Assembly: GCA_964512955.1 (NCBI GenBank)
Contig: CAZEKX010000019.1
Span: 1 to 31,561, forward strand
Length of the DNA stretch: 31,561 nt
Direction of reading: 5' to 3'
Source of the DNA: HGM04593 sp964512955
GTDB taxonomy: Bacteria > Bacteroidota > Bacteroidia > Bacteroidales > Bacteroidaceae
The notes beneath the pieces were generated by a model. The model was not told the origin of the DNA and did not search any database. It saw nothing but the letters and a program-made list of their open reading frames with translations. Shown piece by piece: positions 7,433 to 14,368 of the stretch; positions within the stretch are counted from its first letter, which is position 1, and every line of letters begins with the position of its first letter. A program made the position numbers and the translations under genes.

Positions 7433-8479
7433 TCAAGAGATTTCTCCTGCCATACATCGTCGCATATCGACACGTATCTGTTCGGGAGTGAGTCCCCTGC
7501 CAAGCAAATTCATTAATTTTGTCAATGCTGCCTCGACGGTCAAATCGCCCCCACTGATTATGCCCGACTCCAATAATTGACGTCCTGTTTCGTAAAGTTT
7601 CATTTTTACACTTCCGGTGCTGCACTGAGTAATATTCACTATTATTTTCCCTTGACGGGTAGCCTCGGTAAGTGCATCTACAAGCCACTGTTCCTGTGGA
7701 GCATTTCCCGAACCAAATGTACGAAATATTATTCCTTTCAATCCTTCGGCAACAAGCACACTTTTTATTATATCGGGTTGTATTCCCGGGAATAGAGAGA
7801 ATATTATTATATCGCAATCCATTTTGTAGTGAGGGACAAGTATGCTGTTTGGCACATAAGGTCTTATATAATTACGGTTATATTGTATCTCAAGACCTGC
7901 TTTCGCTAATACCGGATAGTTATTGGAACTGAATGCCGAAAAACTTTCGGCACTGATTTTTGTAGCCCTGTTGCCACGCATAAGTTGTTGATGGAAAAAA
8001 ATACAAACTTCGGGAACAATAGGTGTACCATCGCTGTTTTTTGCTGCTGCTATCTCTATTGCCGTAAGAAGATTCTCTTTTCCGTCGGTACGCAAAACAC
8101 CAATAGGCAATTGGCTGCCTGTAAGTATTACAGGTTTCATTAATCCTTCGAGCATAAAACTCAGAGCCGATGCCGTAAATGCCATGGTATCGGTTCCATG
8201 CAGTATAACAAAACCATCGTAGCAATTATAGTTGTCATATATCGTTTTTGCCAGTTCTGCCCATAAAGCAGGTTTCATATCCGAAGAATCAATAGGCGGA
8301 TTAAATGCTTTTGACGATATATTTAAATTAAACTGTTTTAATTCGGGAACATGACTTACAAGGGCATCGAAGTTGAAATTTTCCAAAGCGCCGGTTTCGG
8401 AATTGCGCATCATGCCTATTGTTCCACCCGTATATATAAGCAGTATAGAAGTTTTATTCTTGTTGTCCATATAATACAT
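7433..8479 (-). CDS. ansA: Type I L-asparaginase
   Basis: Hydrolyses L-asparagine to aspartate and ammonia; type I enzymes are cytosolic, and no signal peptide is visible here. The 348-residue protein carries both active-site signatures: YTGGTIGM with the nucleophilic threonine at T20, and HGTDTM at 94-99 with T96-D97. The following AFTASALSFML and KPVILTGSQLPIG segments are typical of AnsA-type enzymes. The ATG at 8479 is used here, but the in-frame ATG at 8470 is equally plausible, as homologues begin close to the SILLIYTGGT strand. It is convergent with ispE and divergent from the LicD gene. Confidence 0.95.
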   Translation of the reverse strand: MYYMDNKNKTSILLIYTGGTIGMMRNSETGALENFNFDALVSHVPELKQFNLNISSKAFNPPIDSSDMKPALWAELAKTIYDNYNCYDGFVILHGTDTMAFTASALSFMLEGLMKPVILTGSQLPIGVLRTDGKENLLTAIEIAAAKNSDGTPIVPEVCIFFHQQLMRGNRATKISAESFSAFSSNNYPVLAKAGLEIQYNRNYIRPYVPNSILVPHYKMDCDIIIFSLFPGIQPDIIKSVLVAEGLKGIIFRTFGSGNAPQEQWLVDALTEATRQGKIIVNITQCSTGSVKMKLYETGRQLLESGIISGGDLTVEAALTKLMNLLGRGLTPEQIRVDMRRCMAGEIS

Positions 8480-8506
8480 TAACCTGAAAAACTATTCAAT
8501 CTCTGC

Positions 8507-8514
8507 AAACTTAC
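8507..8514 (-). promoter_or_regulatory. Possible -7 box for the asparaginase gene
   Basis: The minus strand reads TAAGTTTG, a full match to TAnnTTTG, 28 bases before the ATG. No TTTG is found at the ideal distance; a CTTG lies 17 bases upstream. Confidence 0.45.
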
Positions 8515-8554
8515 ATAAATTCGGGTAATTACAAGTAATAGTTAAATAAAATTC

Positions 8555-8571
8555 TTACCTTCGCAAGGTAA
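8555..8571 (+). promoter_or_regulatory. Palindrome over the presumed -7 box of the LicD gene
   Basis: A 7-bp inverted repeat TTACCTT/AAGGTAA around CGC. It contains TACCTTCG (8556-8563), a near match to the -7 consensus, 22 bases before the ATG at 8585. The upstream TTTG box is not evident. The symmetry could be an operator half-site pair or coincidence. Confidence 0.4.
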
Positions 8572-8584
8572 AATATATTGATAT

Positions 8585-9376
8585 ATGAAATCTATTGAAC
8601 CGGAAGAACTAAAAAAGATACAGTTGGATATTCTTGACGACGTTACATCTTTTTGCGAGAAAAACAATATTCGTTATTTTCTTGCCTACGGAACATTGTT
8701 GGGAGCGGTACGACATAAAGGTTATATACCTTGGGACGATGACATAGATATACACATACCACGTCCGGACTATGAAAGATTTGTGGAATTATATAATAAG
8801 GAGAATAAGAAGTACGAAGTTATAACACACGAACTTAATCCCAAATACAATGTTCCGTTTGCAAAAGTGCATCACAAAGGGACTGTTCTTCATGAATTTC
8901 TTTACAAGAACCCCGGAACATTCGGTGTATATATAGATCTATTTCCACTCGATGGTTTAAAGAGTGATATACAGGCTACGTTATGTGGTGAGTGTATTCG
9001 TTTCATGTACGTAAAAAGTTCCATCTTTTTCAAAGAACAGACTTTGGCAAGAAAGTTGCGTCTTGTCATAACAAAAACAATACTTCTACCCTTTTCACGC
9101 CATTTTATATTATCGTCGATGCATCGTATTGCCACAAGACATAGATATGAGAATTGCGACAGAGTATGTAGTTTTGGTTCCCGAACTGCTGCTCGCGAAA
9201 TATTGCCTAAAAACATTTTTGACGAATACATTATGATGCCATTTGAAGGAAAGGAGTATCGTATCCCTAAGAATTTCGATGCATACCTTACTGCAAAATA
9301 TGGTAATTACATGCAATTACCACCTATGGAGTTACGGGTATCAACACACGATTCCCAGGCATATTGGCGCGATTGA
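8585..9376 (+). CDS. LicD family protein (cell-surface glycan phosphotransferase-like)
   Basis: The 263-residue protein carries the LicD signature at residues 31-60: YFLAYGTLLGAVRHKGYIPW followed by the DDDIDIHIPR acidic cluster, which coordinates metal in this nucleotidyltransferase-fold family. LicD proteins transfer phosphocholine or related phospho-groups to surface polysaccharides and teichoic acids; many homologues have unknown donors. The C-terminal part (about 200-263) has the FEGKEYRIPKNFDAYLTAKYGNY segment also typical of the family. No membrane segment or signal peptide is seen, so it is probably cytosolic or peripherally membrane-bound. It is not inside a visible capsule or LPS gene cluster, so the substrate cannot be inferred from its neighbours (asparaginase and rpsP). 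Confidence 0.88.
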   Translation: MKSIEPEELKKIQLDILDDVTSFCEKNNIRYFLAYGTLLGAVRHKGYIPWDDDIDIHIPRPDYERFVELYNKENKKYEVITHELNPKYNVPFAKVHHKGTVLHEFLYKNPGTFGVYIDLFPLDGLKSDIQATLCGECIRFMYVKSSIFFKEQTLARKLRLVITKTILLPFSRHFILSSMHRIATRHRYENCDRVCSFGSRTAAREILPKNIFDEYIMMPFEGKEYRIPKNFDAYLTAKYGNYMQLPPMELRVSTHDSQAYWRD

Positions 9377-9449
9377 CACAGAAAATTCATAAACAAAAGT
9401 TTAAAATATAGTTTTAAAAGTGGTTTTGAGACAAAAAGGCGGTAAAAGA

Positions 9450-9480
9450 TTGGTTATTACACAAAAAAGCATTACCTTTG
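9450..9480 (+). promoter_or_regulatory. Promoter of rpsP
   Basis: TTG at 9450-9452, 20 bases, then TACCTTTG at 9473-9480, a full -7 match. Transcription should begin about 9485, giving a leader of about 55 bases. The leader starts with a 6-bp hairpin CCGATA/TATCGG (9486-9502), at the predicted 5' end of the mRNA. Confidence 0.7.
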
Positions 9481-9539
9481 CACCGCCGATACGAGATATC
9501 GGTTAACTCAAATCATTAACCCATTAAAAACTAAAAGAA

Positions 9540-10103
9540 ATGGCAACAAAAATCAGATTGCAAAGAAGAGGTCGTAAACATTACGCATTCTACTCTATTG
9601 TGATTGCAGATTCGAGAGCTCCACGTGATGGAAAGTTCGTTGAGAAAATCGGTACTTACAACCCCAACACAGACCCTGCAACAATCGATCTTAACTTCGA
9701 GCGTGCATTGTATTGGGTAAACAACGGTGCAACTCCTACCGACACAGCACGTAACATCCTTTCTCGTGAAGGTGTTTACATGATGAAACATCTCCAAGGC
9801 GGTGTTAAGAAGGGTGCATTTGACGAGGCTGCTGCACAGGCTAAGTTTGATGCTTGGAAATCAAGCAAAGAGAATGTTCTCAACGGTATTAAGAGCAAGA
9901 ACGAGCAGGCTAAACGCGATGACAAAAAAGCACGTTTAGAGGCTGAGAAAGAGGTAAATGCAGCAATTGCTAAGAAAGTCGCAGACAAGAAGGCTGCCGA
10001 GGCTCTTGCAAAAGCAGAGGCAGAGGCTGCCGCTGCTGCTGAGAACGCAGAAGCAACAGAGGCTCCCGCAGAGGAAACTTCTGAGGCACCCGCAGAGGCT
10101 TAA
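9540..10103 (+). CDS. rpsP: 30S ribosomal protein S16 with C-terminal extension
   Basis: Structural protein of the small ribosomal subunit, needed for assembly of the 5' and central 16S domains. The N-terminal 80 or so residues are canonical S16: MATKIRLQRRGRKHYAFYSI, then VEKIGTYNP and the RALYWVNNGA segment. The remaining 100 residues are an extension of Lys-rich helix followed by an Ala/Glu-rich low-complexity tail ending EAPAEA. Long S16 tails are usual in Bacteroidetes, whereas the E. coli protein has only about 82 residues. The gene has its own promoter and is closed by a hairpin terminator. It is monocistronic here, without the rimM-trmD-rplS neighbours found in many bacteria. Confidence 0.97.
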   Translation: MATKIRLQRRGRKHYAFYSIVIADSRAPRDGKFVEKIGTYNPNTDPATIDLNFERALYWVNNGATPTDTARNILSREGVYMMKHLQGGVKKGAFDEAAAQAKFDAWKSSKENVLNGIKSKNEQAKRDDKKARLEAEKEVNAAIAKKVADKKAAEALAKAEAEAAAAAENAEATEAPAEETSEAPAEA

Positions 10104-10132
10104 TAAACCTCTTGGCAATTATTGCTCAACAT

Positions 10133-10166
10133 ATACAAACTATCTTCTATAGAGGATAGTTTGTAT
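10133..10166 (+). terminator. Terminator of rpsP
   Basis: A 12-bp perfect stem ATACAAACTATC/GATAGTTTGTAT, extendable inward across a T-G pair, is followed by TTTTTTAT. It lies 30 bases after the rpsP stop and 20 bases before the next ATG. Confidence 0.85.
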
Positions 10167-10186
10167 TTTTTATAAAAACAGTTACA

Positions 10187-10987
10187 ATGCCACTCATTGA
10201 GATAAAGGAAATAACACATCCGGGAGTTGAAGTTTTTGCATCACTTACCGAAACCGAATTACGTCGTAGACAGGATTCTGCACAAGGAATTTTTATTGCA
10301 GAGAGTCCAAAGGTTATAAATGTAGCCCTTAATGCAGGATATAAGCCTTTGGCTATATTATGTGAAAAAAAACATATAAACGGCGATGCAGTACATATCG
10401 TAGAGCGATGTGGCGATATTCCTGTGTATACAGGGGAACGAGAGGTGTTGGCCGCACTTACCGGCTACACTCTCACTCGCGGAGTGTTATGTGCCATGTG
10501 TCGACCGAAAATGCCAACAGTAGAGGATATTTGTAAAGATGCACAGCGAATTGTTGTTATAGACAGCGTGGTTGATACAACAAATATCGGTGCCATATTT
10601 CGCTCGGCTGCCGCACTTGGTATTGATGCAGTGCTGTTGACACCAACAACATGCGATCCACTAAATCGTCGAGCGATACGAGTATCTATGGGCTCAGTGT
10701 TTTTGGTTCCATGGGGTGTTATTGATTCCTCCCTCGATACCTTACACAATTTTGGATTTAAAACAGTAGCAATGGCGCTTACCGATAATTCCATACCTAT
10801 TAACAGCCCTATTCTCACAAATGAATCGAAACTGGCAATAATAATGGGAACAGAAGGAGAAGGTTTATCGGAACAGACAATTACCTCTGCCGATTATGTT
10901 GCAAAGATTCCAATGTCGCATAACGTAGACTCTTTGAATGTGGCGGCAGCAGCGGCAGTTGCTTTTTGGGAATTAAGAAAAAGATAA
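10187..10987 (+). CDS. TrmH/SpoU family RNA 2'-O-methyltransferase
   Basis: SPOUT-class methyltransferase that uses S-adenosylmethionine to methylate a ribose 2'-OH in rRNA or tRNA. The 266-residue product has an N-terminal substrate-binding region (about 15-105, with RRRQDSAQGIFIAESPKVI) and the catalytic knot domain. Motif 1 lies at 126-141 (DSVVDTTNIGAIFRSA, with N133 and R139), motif 2 at 220-228 (MGTEGEGLS) and motif 3 at 241-257 (IPMSHNVDSLNVAAAAA). These motifs fit the RlmB/TrmH type, but the target nucleotide cannot be read from the sequence. It follows rpsP behind a strong terminator, so it needs its own promoter or readthrough; I see no convincing promoter. The stop codon lies in an AT-rich hairpin (10978-10996). 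Confidence 0.92.
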   Translation: MPLIEIKEITHPGVEVFASLTETELRRRQDSAQGIFIAESPKVINVALNAGYKPLAILCEKKHINGDAVHIVERCGDIPVYTGEREVLAALTGYTLTRGVLCAMCRPKMPTVEDICKDAQRIVVIDSVVDTTNIGAIFRSAAALGIDAVLLTPTTCDPLNRRAIRVSMGSVFLVPWGVIDSSLDTLHNFGFKTVAMALTDNSIPINSPILTNESKLAIIMGTEGEGLSEQTITSADYVAKIPMSHNVDSLNVAAAAAVAFWELRKR

Positions 10988-10996
10988 TATCTTTTT
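10978..10996 (+). terminator. AT-rich terminator overlapping the methyltransferase stop codon
   Basis: A 7-bp stem AAAAAGA/TCTTTTT with loop TAATA. The stop TAA at 10985-10987 lies in the loop, and one further T follows the stem. The stem is almost all A-T pairs, so its strength is uncertain. Confidence 0.4.
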
Positions 10997-11009
10997 TATT
11001 ATAAGGTAT

Positions 11010-11040
11010 TTTGTAGATATTTGAAAATAGAGTAATTTTG
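11010..11040 (+). promoter_or_regulatory. Promoter of the S41-like lipoprotein gene
   Basis: TTTG at 11010-11013, 19 bases, then TAATTTTG at 11033-11040. Both boxes match the Bacteroidetes consensus. Only five bases separate the -7 box from the ATG at 11046, so the transcript should have little or no leader. Confidence 0.65.
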
Positions 11041-11045
11041 TAGAT

Positions 11046-12344
11046 ATGAAAATTGCAGGAAAAATATTATCGGTTATAACACTCATTAGTTCACTGTTTT
11101 TTGTAAACTGTGGCGAAGATAGAACATACGAATATCTCGAAATCACCAAAGAGAATCAATGGATATATGCGGAAATGAAGGAGAGTTATCTATGGAGAGA
11201 CTCTATAAAACCGTTATCAAACAAGAATTTCTTTGGTAACTCTCAAACATTCTTTAAAAATCTTCTTTATAAAACAGATAAGACATCCTATTTTACCGAC
11301 ACAATACCTGCAACAAGTTACGGAATTAGTTTTACCACAATGCGCGATCCACTTGGAATAAAGGCAAGTGATATATATGCCCTGGTTCTTGCCGTAGACA
11401 ATGAATCACCGGCATATAAAGCGGGTATAAGGCGTGGTACATGGATATCGAAAAGTGGCAAACACTCAATATCTTTAGGTAATAACTCTTTTCTACAACA
11501 AGGTGACTCAGTTGTTTTATATACAAAAAAGATAAACTTCAACGATGAGACTGCGACATACGAGTGGCAAGATGGTGATACACTGAAGATAGAGCCATCG
11601 ACACAGGTCTCTACACCGGCAATATCACTCGATACCATATATACTGTACGCGAGAAGGTGGTAGGTTATATTGTATGTAACCGTTTCGATGGCGAAGATT
11701 ATCTGTTAGAGATGCAAAATATATTATCACAATTCAATAATGAAGGTGTAAAGGAACTTATCATAGACCTGCGTTATAACAGCGGTGGTTCATTGAACAG
11801 TGCTGTTACAGTGGCAGGAATGTTGTTACCTACAGATAAAGATGGCTCGGTGTTTGGTAAATTGACATACTCTTTGGAAGATGATAATAACAATGAGTAT
11901 ATTGTTACTACAAACCCCATAATCCCCGAATTGGAAAATATTTATATACTTTCTACCGGTATCACACGTGGTGTTGCCGAGGCATTTATTGCCGGTATGA
12001 GAAATGCAGATAACAGAGTACGTGTACTTGGAAAATCGACAATGGGAGACAATCTTTACACCGAGGCTATTGAATCGCCATACAGATTCTTTATCAACCC
12101 GGTTGTAGCCCGTTTATGTTCACCCGATGGAAATCTTCTACCGAGTGAAGGAGTATACGCCGATTTTCTTGTGGATGAATTAACTCAACTACAGAGAGTA
12201 TATCCTTTGGGAGACCAACAGGAGTATATGCTCTACTCTACCATACATCTTATATCAACCGGCACAGTTCCACAAAGTGATGTTGCAAAGGTTGATGCAA
12301 CAAGCATACAACTCACTCCACATAAAAGAAGTATTATAAAATAA
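11046..12344 (+). CDS. S41 (C-terminal processing protease)-like lipoprotein, probably inactive
   Basis: A 432-residue secreted lipoprotein: hydrophobic signal sequence with C22 in LFFVNC, which would anchor it in the envelope. A PDZ-like domain lies around residues 95-150 (DNESPAYKAGIRRGTWI). The S41 core follows, with VKELIIDLRYNSGGSLNSAV typical of the family. At the catalytic positions, however, the usual serine-centred S-A-S-E type motif reads TRGVAEAF with G309 in place of serine, and the usual GK of the lysine motif reads MGD with D335. Both members of the Ser/Lys dyad therefore seem lost, which suggests a pseudo-protease that binds peptides or partners. Known members cleave periplasmic proteins. 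The four genes 11046-14323 all encode envelope proteins on the same strand. The start is fixed by the signal peptide. Confidence 0.85.
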   Translation: MKIAGKILSVITLISSLFFVNCGEDRTYEYLEITKENQWIYAEMKESYLWRDSIKPLSNKNFFGNSQTFFKNLLYKTDKTSYFTDTIPATSYGISFTTMRDPLGIKASDIYALVLAVDNESPAYKAGIRRGTWISKSGKHSISLGNNSFLQQGDSVVLYTKKINFNDETATYEWQDGDTLKIEPSTQVSTPAISLDTIYTVREKVVGYIVCNRFDGEDYLLEMQNILSQFNNEGVKELIIDLRYNSGGSLNSAVTVAGMLLPTDKDGSVFGKLTYSLEDDNNNEYIVTTNPIIPELENIYILSTGITRGVAEAFIAGMRNADNRVRVLGKSTMGDNLYTEAIESPYRFFINPVVARLCSPDGNLLPSEGVYADFLVDELTQLQRVYPLGDQQEYMLYSTIHLISTGTVPQSDVAKVDATSIQLTPHKRSIIK

Positions 12345-12363
12345 TTACAGGTAGTAATTTTTT
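12343..12363 (+). terminator. Weak terminator after the S41-like gene
   Basis: A 6-bp stem AATTAC/GTAATT with a 5-base loop runs into TTTTTT. It starts within the stop codon region. Stability is low because the stem is mostly A-T. Confidence 0.35.
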
Positions 12364-12373
12364 ATATTTGATA

Positions 12374-12413
12374 GGCGTCAGTGTCTGTTAGTGGGCATTG
12401 GTGTGATAATCAC
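12374..12413 (+). repeat. Three 10-base imperfect repeats plus a short palindrome
   Basis: GGCGTCAGTG, TCTGTTAGTG and GGCATTGGTG follow one another at exactly 10-base intervals (12374-12403), then the palindrome GTGATAATCAC (12403-12413). They lie in the 181-base gap before the NlpE-like gene. Helical phasing would suit a DNA-binding protein, but the similarity is modest and may be chance. Confidence 0.25.
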
Positions 12414-12525
12414 TTGCTTGTGCAGAAAGTATTTATAACCTTTTTTTTCTTTTCTTAAATCATTCTGTTAAACCCACGCCGGGGGTCATGTGTTATTTTG
12501 CTAAAAACCATAAATTACAAACAGG

Positions 12526-13017
12526 ATGAAAAAAATTGTTTTATTCGCAGCCTTTGCTGCAACATTTACATTATCGGCTTGTAACTCATGCAATAACAAG
12601 CCTCAACCGATTGTATTAGAGAGCGAGACAGACAGCATTTACATGGTGAATGACTCAACCGTTGCCGACATGCAGACTTTTGTATTCGAGGGGTTGATGC
12701 CTATGGACAATGGGCAGGTAGGTGATGTTGTACTAACCATTCGTGCGTTAAGTCTCATGAATAATGGGGAGTATGACATAAACAGTACTTTCATGAATGG
12801 GAATACACCAGCCACATGGAGCGACAGTGGAGAAACAATGATATTCATTGGTATGCCCAACGACAGCACAGCGGTTATCTACGAATTAATTTCCGATAAT
12901 AACAATCCCAAGGTTACAATGAAGATGAACTCCGATAGTTCATTTACCAAATTAAATAACAAAATGCAACCGGTATCGAAAGATAATACGCATAAACTTA
13001 TTCACAAAAAAAGATAA
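12526..13017 (+). CDS. NlpE-like lipoprotein
   Basis: A 163-residue lipoprotein: signal peptide ending LSAC with lipidated C19, followed by a second cysteine in CNSCNNK. The mature part has the pattern TFVFEGLMPMDNGQVGDVVL, then MNNGEYDINSTFMNG, and a C-terminal LNNKMQPVSKD strand. This resembles the N-terminal domain of NlpE, an envelope-stress/copper-related outer-membrane lipoprotein; in that family the segment after the first strand is usually PAADCPGI-like, and that cysteine is absent here. The family assignment is by pattern and only moderately sure; the physiological role is unknown. It precedes a DUF4136 lipoprotein by 38 bases and probably shares its transcript. Confidence 0.65.
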   Translation: MKKIVLFAAFAATFTLSACNSCNNKPQPIVLESETDSIYMVNDSTVADMQTFVFEGLMPMDNGQVGDVVLTIRALSLMNNGEYDINSTFMNGNTPATWSDSGETMIFIGMPNDSTAVIYELISDNNNPKVTMKMNSDSSFTKLNNKMQPVSKDNTHKLIHKKR

Positions 13018-13055
13018 TTTAGAAGTTGAATAGTACTAACCTAAAATAAACAGTT

Positions 13056-13676
13056 ATGAGAAACAGTGCTTTATTTACACTTATTGCGTTGGCTTTACTT
13101 GCAACATCGTGTGAGAAAGACCCCGATACGGACAAACTAGACAACAATTATCTGGTTTATACAAATTATGATGCAAATGTCAGTTTTGCAACGTTGAATA
13201 ACGTTCATGTCATTGACAGCATACTTATTATAGATGACCATGCAAAACCTACGTATTGGAATAATGAAAACTCCGAAAAAGTGATAAATGCATTTATCCG
13301 TAAGCTGGAGGATTATGGTTATACCATTGTAGAAGGTAGTAGTGCCGCCGATATGGTACTTCAACTAAGTTATGTAAGTAACACATACTACTTCAACGAT
13401 TATGGTGCCGGTCCGTGGTGGAATAGTTATCCCGGTTATTGGAACTGGGGCGGATGGGGTTGGTACTATCCCTACTCGTTTATATACAGTTACAGCACCG
13501 GTTCAATAATAGGTGAATTGGTTGGTACAACTCCTGCAGCCATTGCAAGCGATAAACTGCCGGTTCTTTGGAACACATATATATGTGGCTTGCTAAATGG
13601 AAATTCGTTGAGTTTGTCAAGAACATTGAGTGCTATTGACCAAGCATTTATACAATCTCCTTATTTAAATAAATAG
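13056..13676 (+). CDS. DUF4136-type lipoprotein
   Basis: A 206-residue lipoprotein with signal peptide and lipidation cysteine C19 (LLATSC). The mature protein has the DUF4136 arrangement: an N-terminal NYDANVSFATLNNVHVID strand region, an INAFIRKLEDYGYTIV helix and a strongly aromatic, glycine-rich loop at about 110-150 (WWNSYPGYWNWGGWGWYYPY), followed by a strand containing STGSIIGELV. Such proteins are common in Bacteroidetes envelopes; no biochemical function is established. It is followed after 26 bases by a small outer-membrane beta-barrel, an arrangement that suggests a periplasmic lipoprotein and its outer-membrane partner. Confidence 0.85.
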   Translation: MRNSALFTLIALALLATSCEKDPDTDKLDNNYLVYTNYDANVSFATLNNVHVIDSILIIDDHAKPTYWNNENSEKVINAFIRKLEDYGYTIVEGSSAADMVLQLSYVSNTYYFNDYGAGPWWNSYPGYWNWGGWGWYYPYSFIYSYSTGSIIGELVGTTPAAIASDKLPVLWNTYICGLLNGNSLSLSRTLSAIDQAFIQSPYLNK

Positions 13677-13702
13677 TGATACAATATTAAATTCCATTCT
13701 GT

Positions 13703-14323
13703 ATGAAAAGAGTTCGAAATATTTTAGCAGCAGTACTTCTTGCAGTTTTATTGTGTACACCATCGGCAAGTAAGGCACAGATATCACTCGATAGTTATTT
13801 TAATATCGATTGGCAATTCAATATACCATTAGGTAACGACTTCTCAAACGGAGCAAGCGGATGGGGTATGAACTTCGAGGGTGGTTACTATGTTACATCG
13901 AGTGTTGCTGTAGGAGCCTTTCTTAATTTTCACACGAATAATGAATATTTCTCGCGTCGTACAATAAAGTTAAGCGAGACATTATCCATGAATAGTGATC
14001 AGCAACATCAAATGTTTACACTTCCTTTCGGTGCCCTGGTACGTTATCGTTTTATAGAGTCCGATTTTCAGCCATACGTAGGAATGAAATTGGGAGCGTG
14101 TTACTCGCAATTCAGTAACTACTACTATATTTTTATGAGCGATCAGAGCCATTGGGGCTTTTATATGTCTCCCGAAGTTGGATTCAATTACTATCCATGG
14201 GCTAATGGAATGGGTTTCCATTTTGCACTATATTACAGTATTGCCACCAATAAATGCAATCTTATGAGTTACGACCAGAGTACACTTAATAATATTGGTT
14301 TCAGATTGGGGTTGGCATTCTAA
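13703..14323 (+). CDS. Small outer-membrane beta-barrel protein
   Basis: The 206-residue product has a signal peptide (MKRVRNILAAVLLAVLLC then SASKAQ, cleavage after residue 25 or so) and a mature part of alternating amphipathic strands rich in Tyr, Phe and Gly, such as GMNFEGGYYVTSSVAVGAFLNF, FQPYVGMKLGACY and FHFALYYSI. It ends in phenylalanine (RLGLAF), the usual C-terminal signal for BAM-assisted barrel insertion. The size suits an 8-strand OmpX/OprF-like barrel. The specific role is unknown. Its stop codon is the first triplet of a 48-base palindrome that ends this transcription unit. Confidence 0.85.
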   Translation: MKRVRNILAAVLLAVLLCTPSASKAQISLDSYFNIDWQFNIPLGNDFSNGASGWGMNFEGGYYVTSSVAVGAFLNFHTNNEYFSRRTIKLSETLSMNSDQQHQMFTLPFGALVRYRFIESDFQPYVGMKLGACYSQFSNYYYIFMSDQSHWGFYMSPEVGFNYYPWANGMGFHFALYYSIATNKCNLMSYDQSTLNNIGFRLGLAF

Positions 14324-14368
14324 CAAATGATTAGCGACGGGCTATAGCCCGTCGCTAATCATTTGTTA
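14321..14368. terminator. 48-base palindromic bidirectional terminator that includes both stop codons
   Basis: Two exactly complementary 24-base arms with no spacer. The first three bases are the TAA of the beta-barrel gene on the plus strand and the last three are the TAA of the membrane-protein gene on the minus strand. The GC core GCGACGGGC gives a strong hairpin. The T-rich flanks are short on both strands. Confidence 0.85.
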
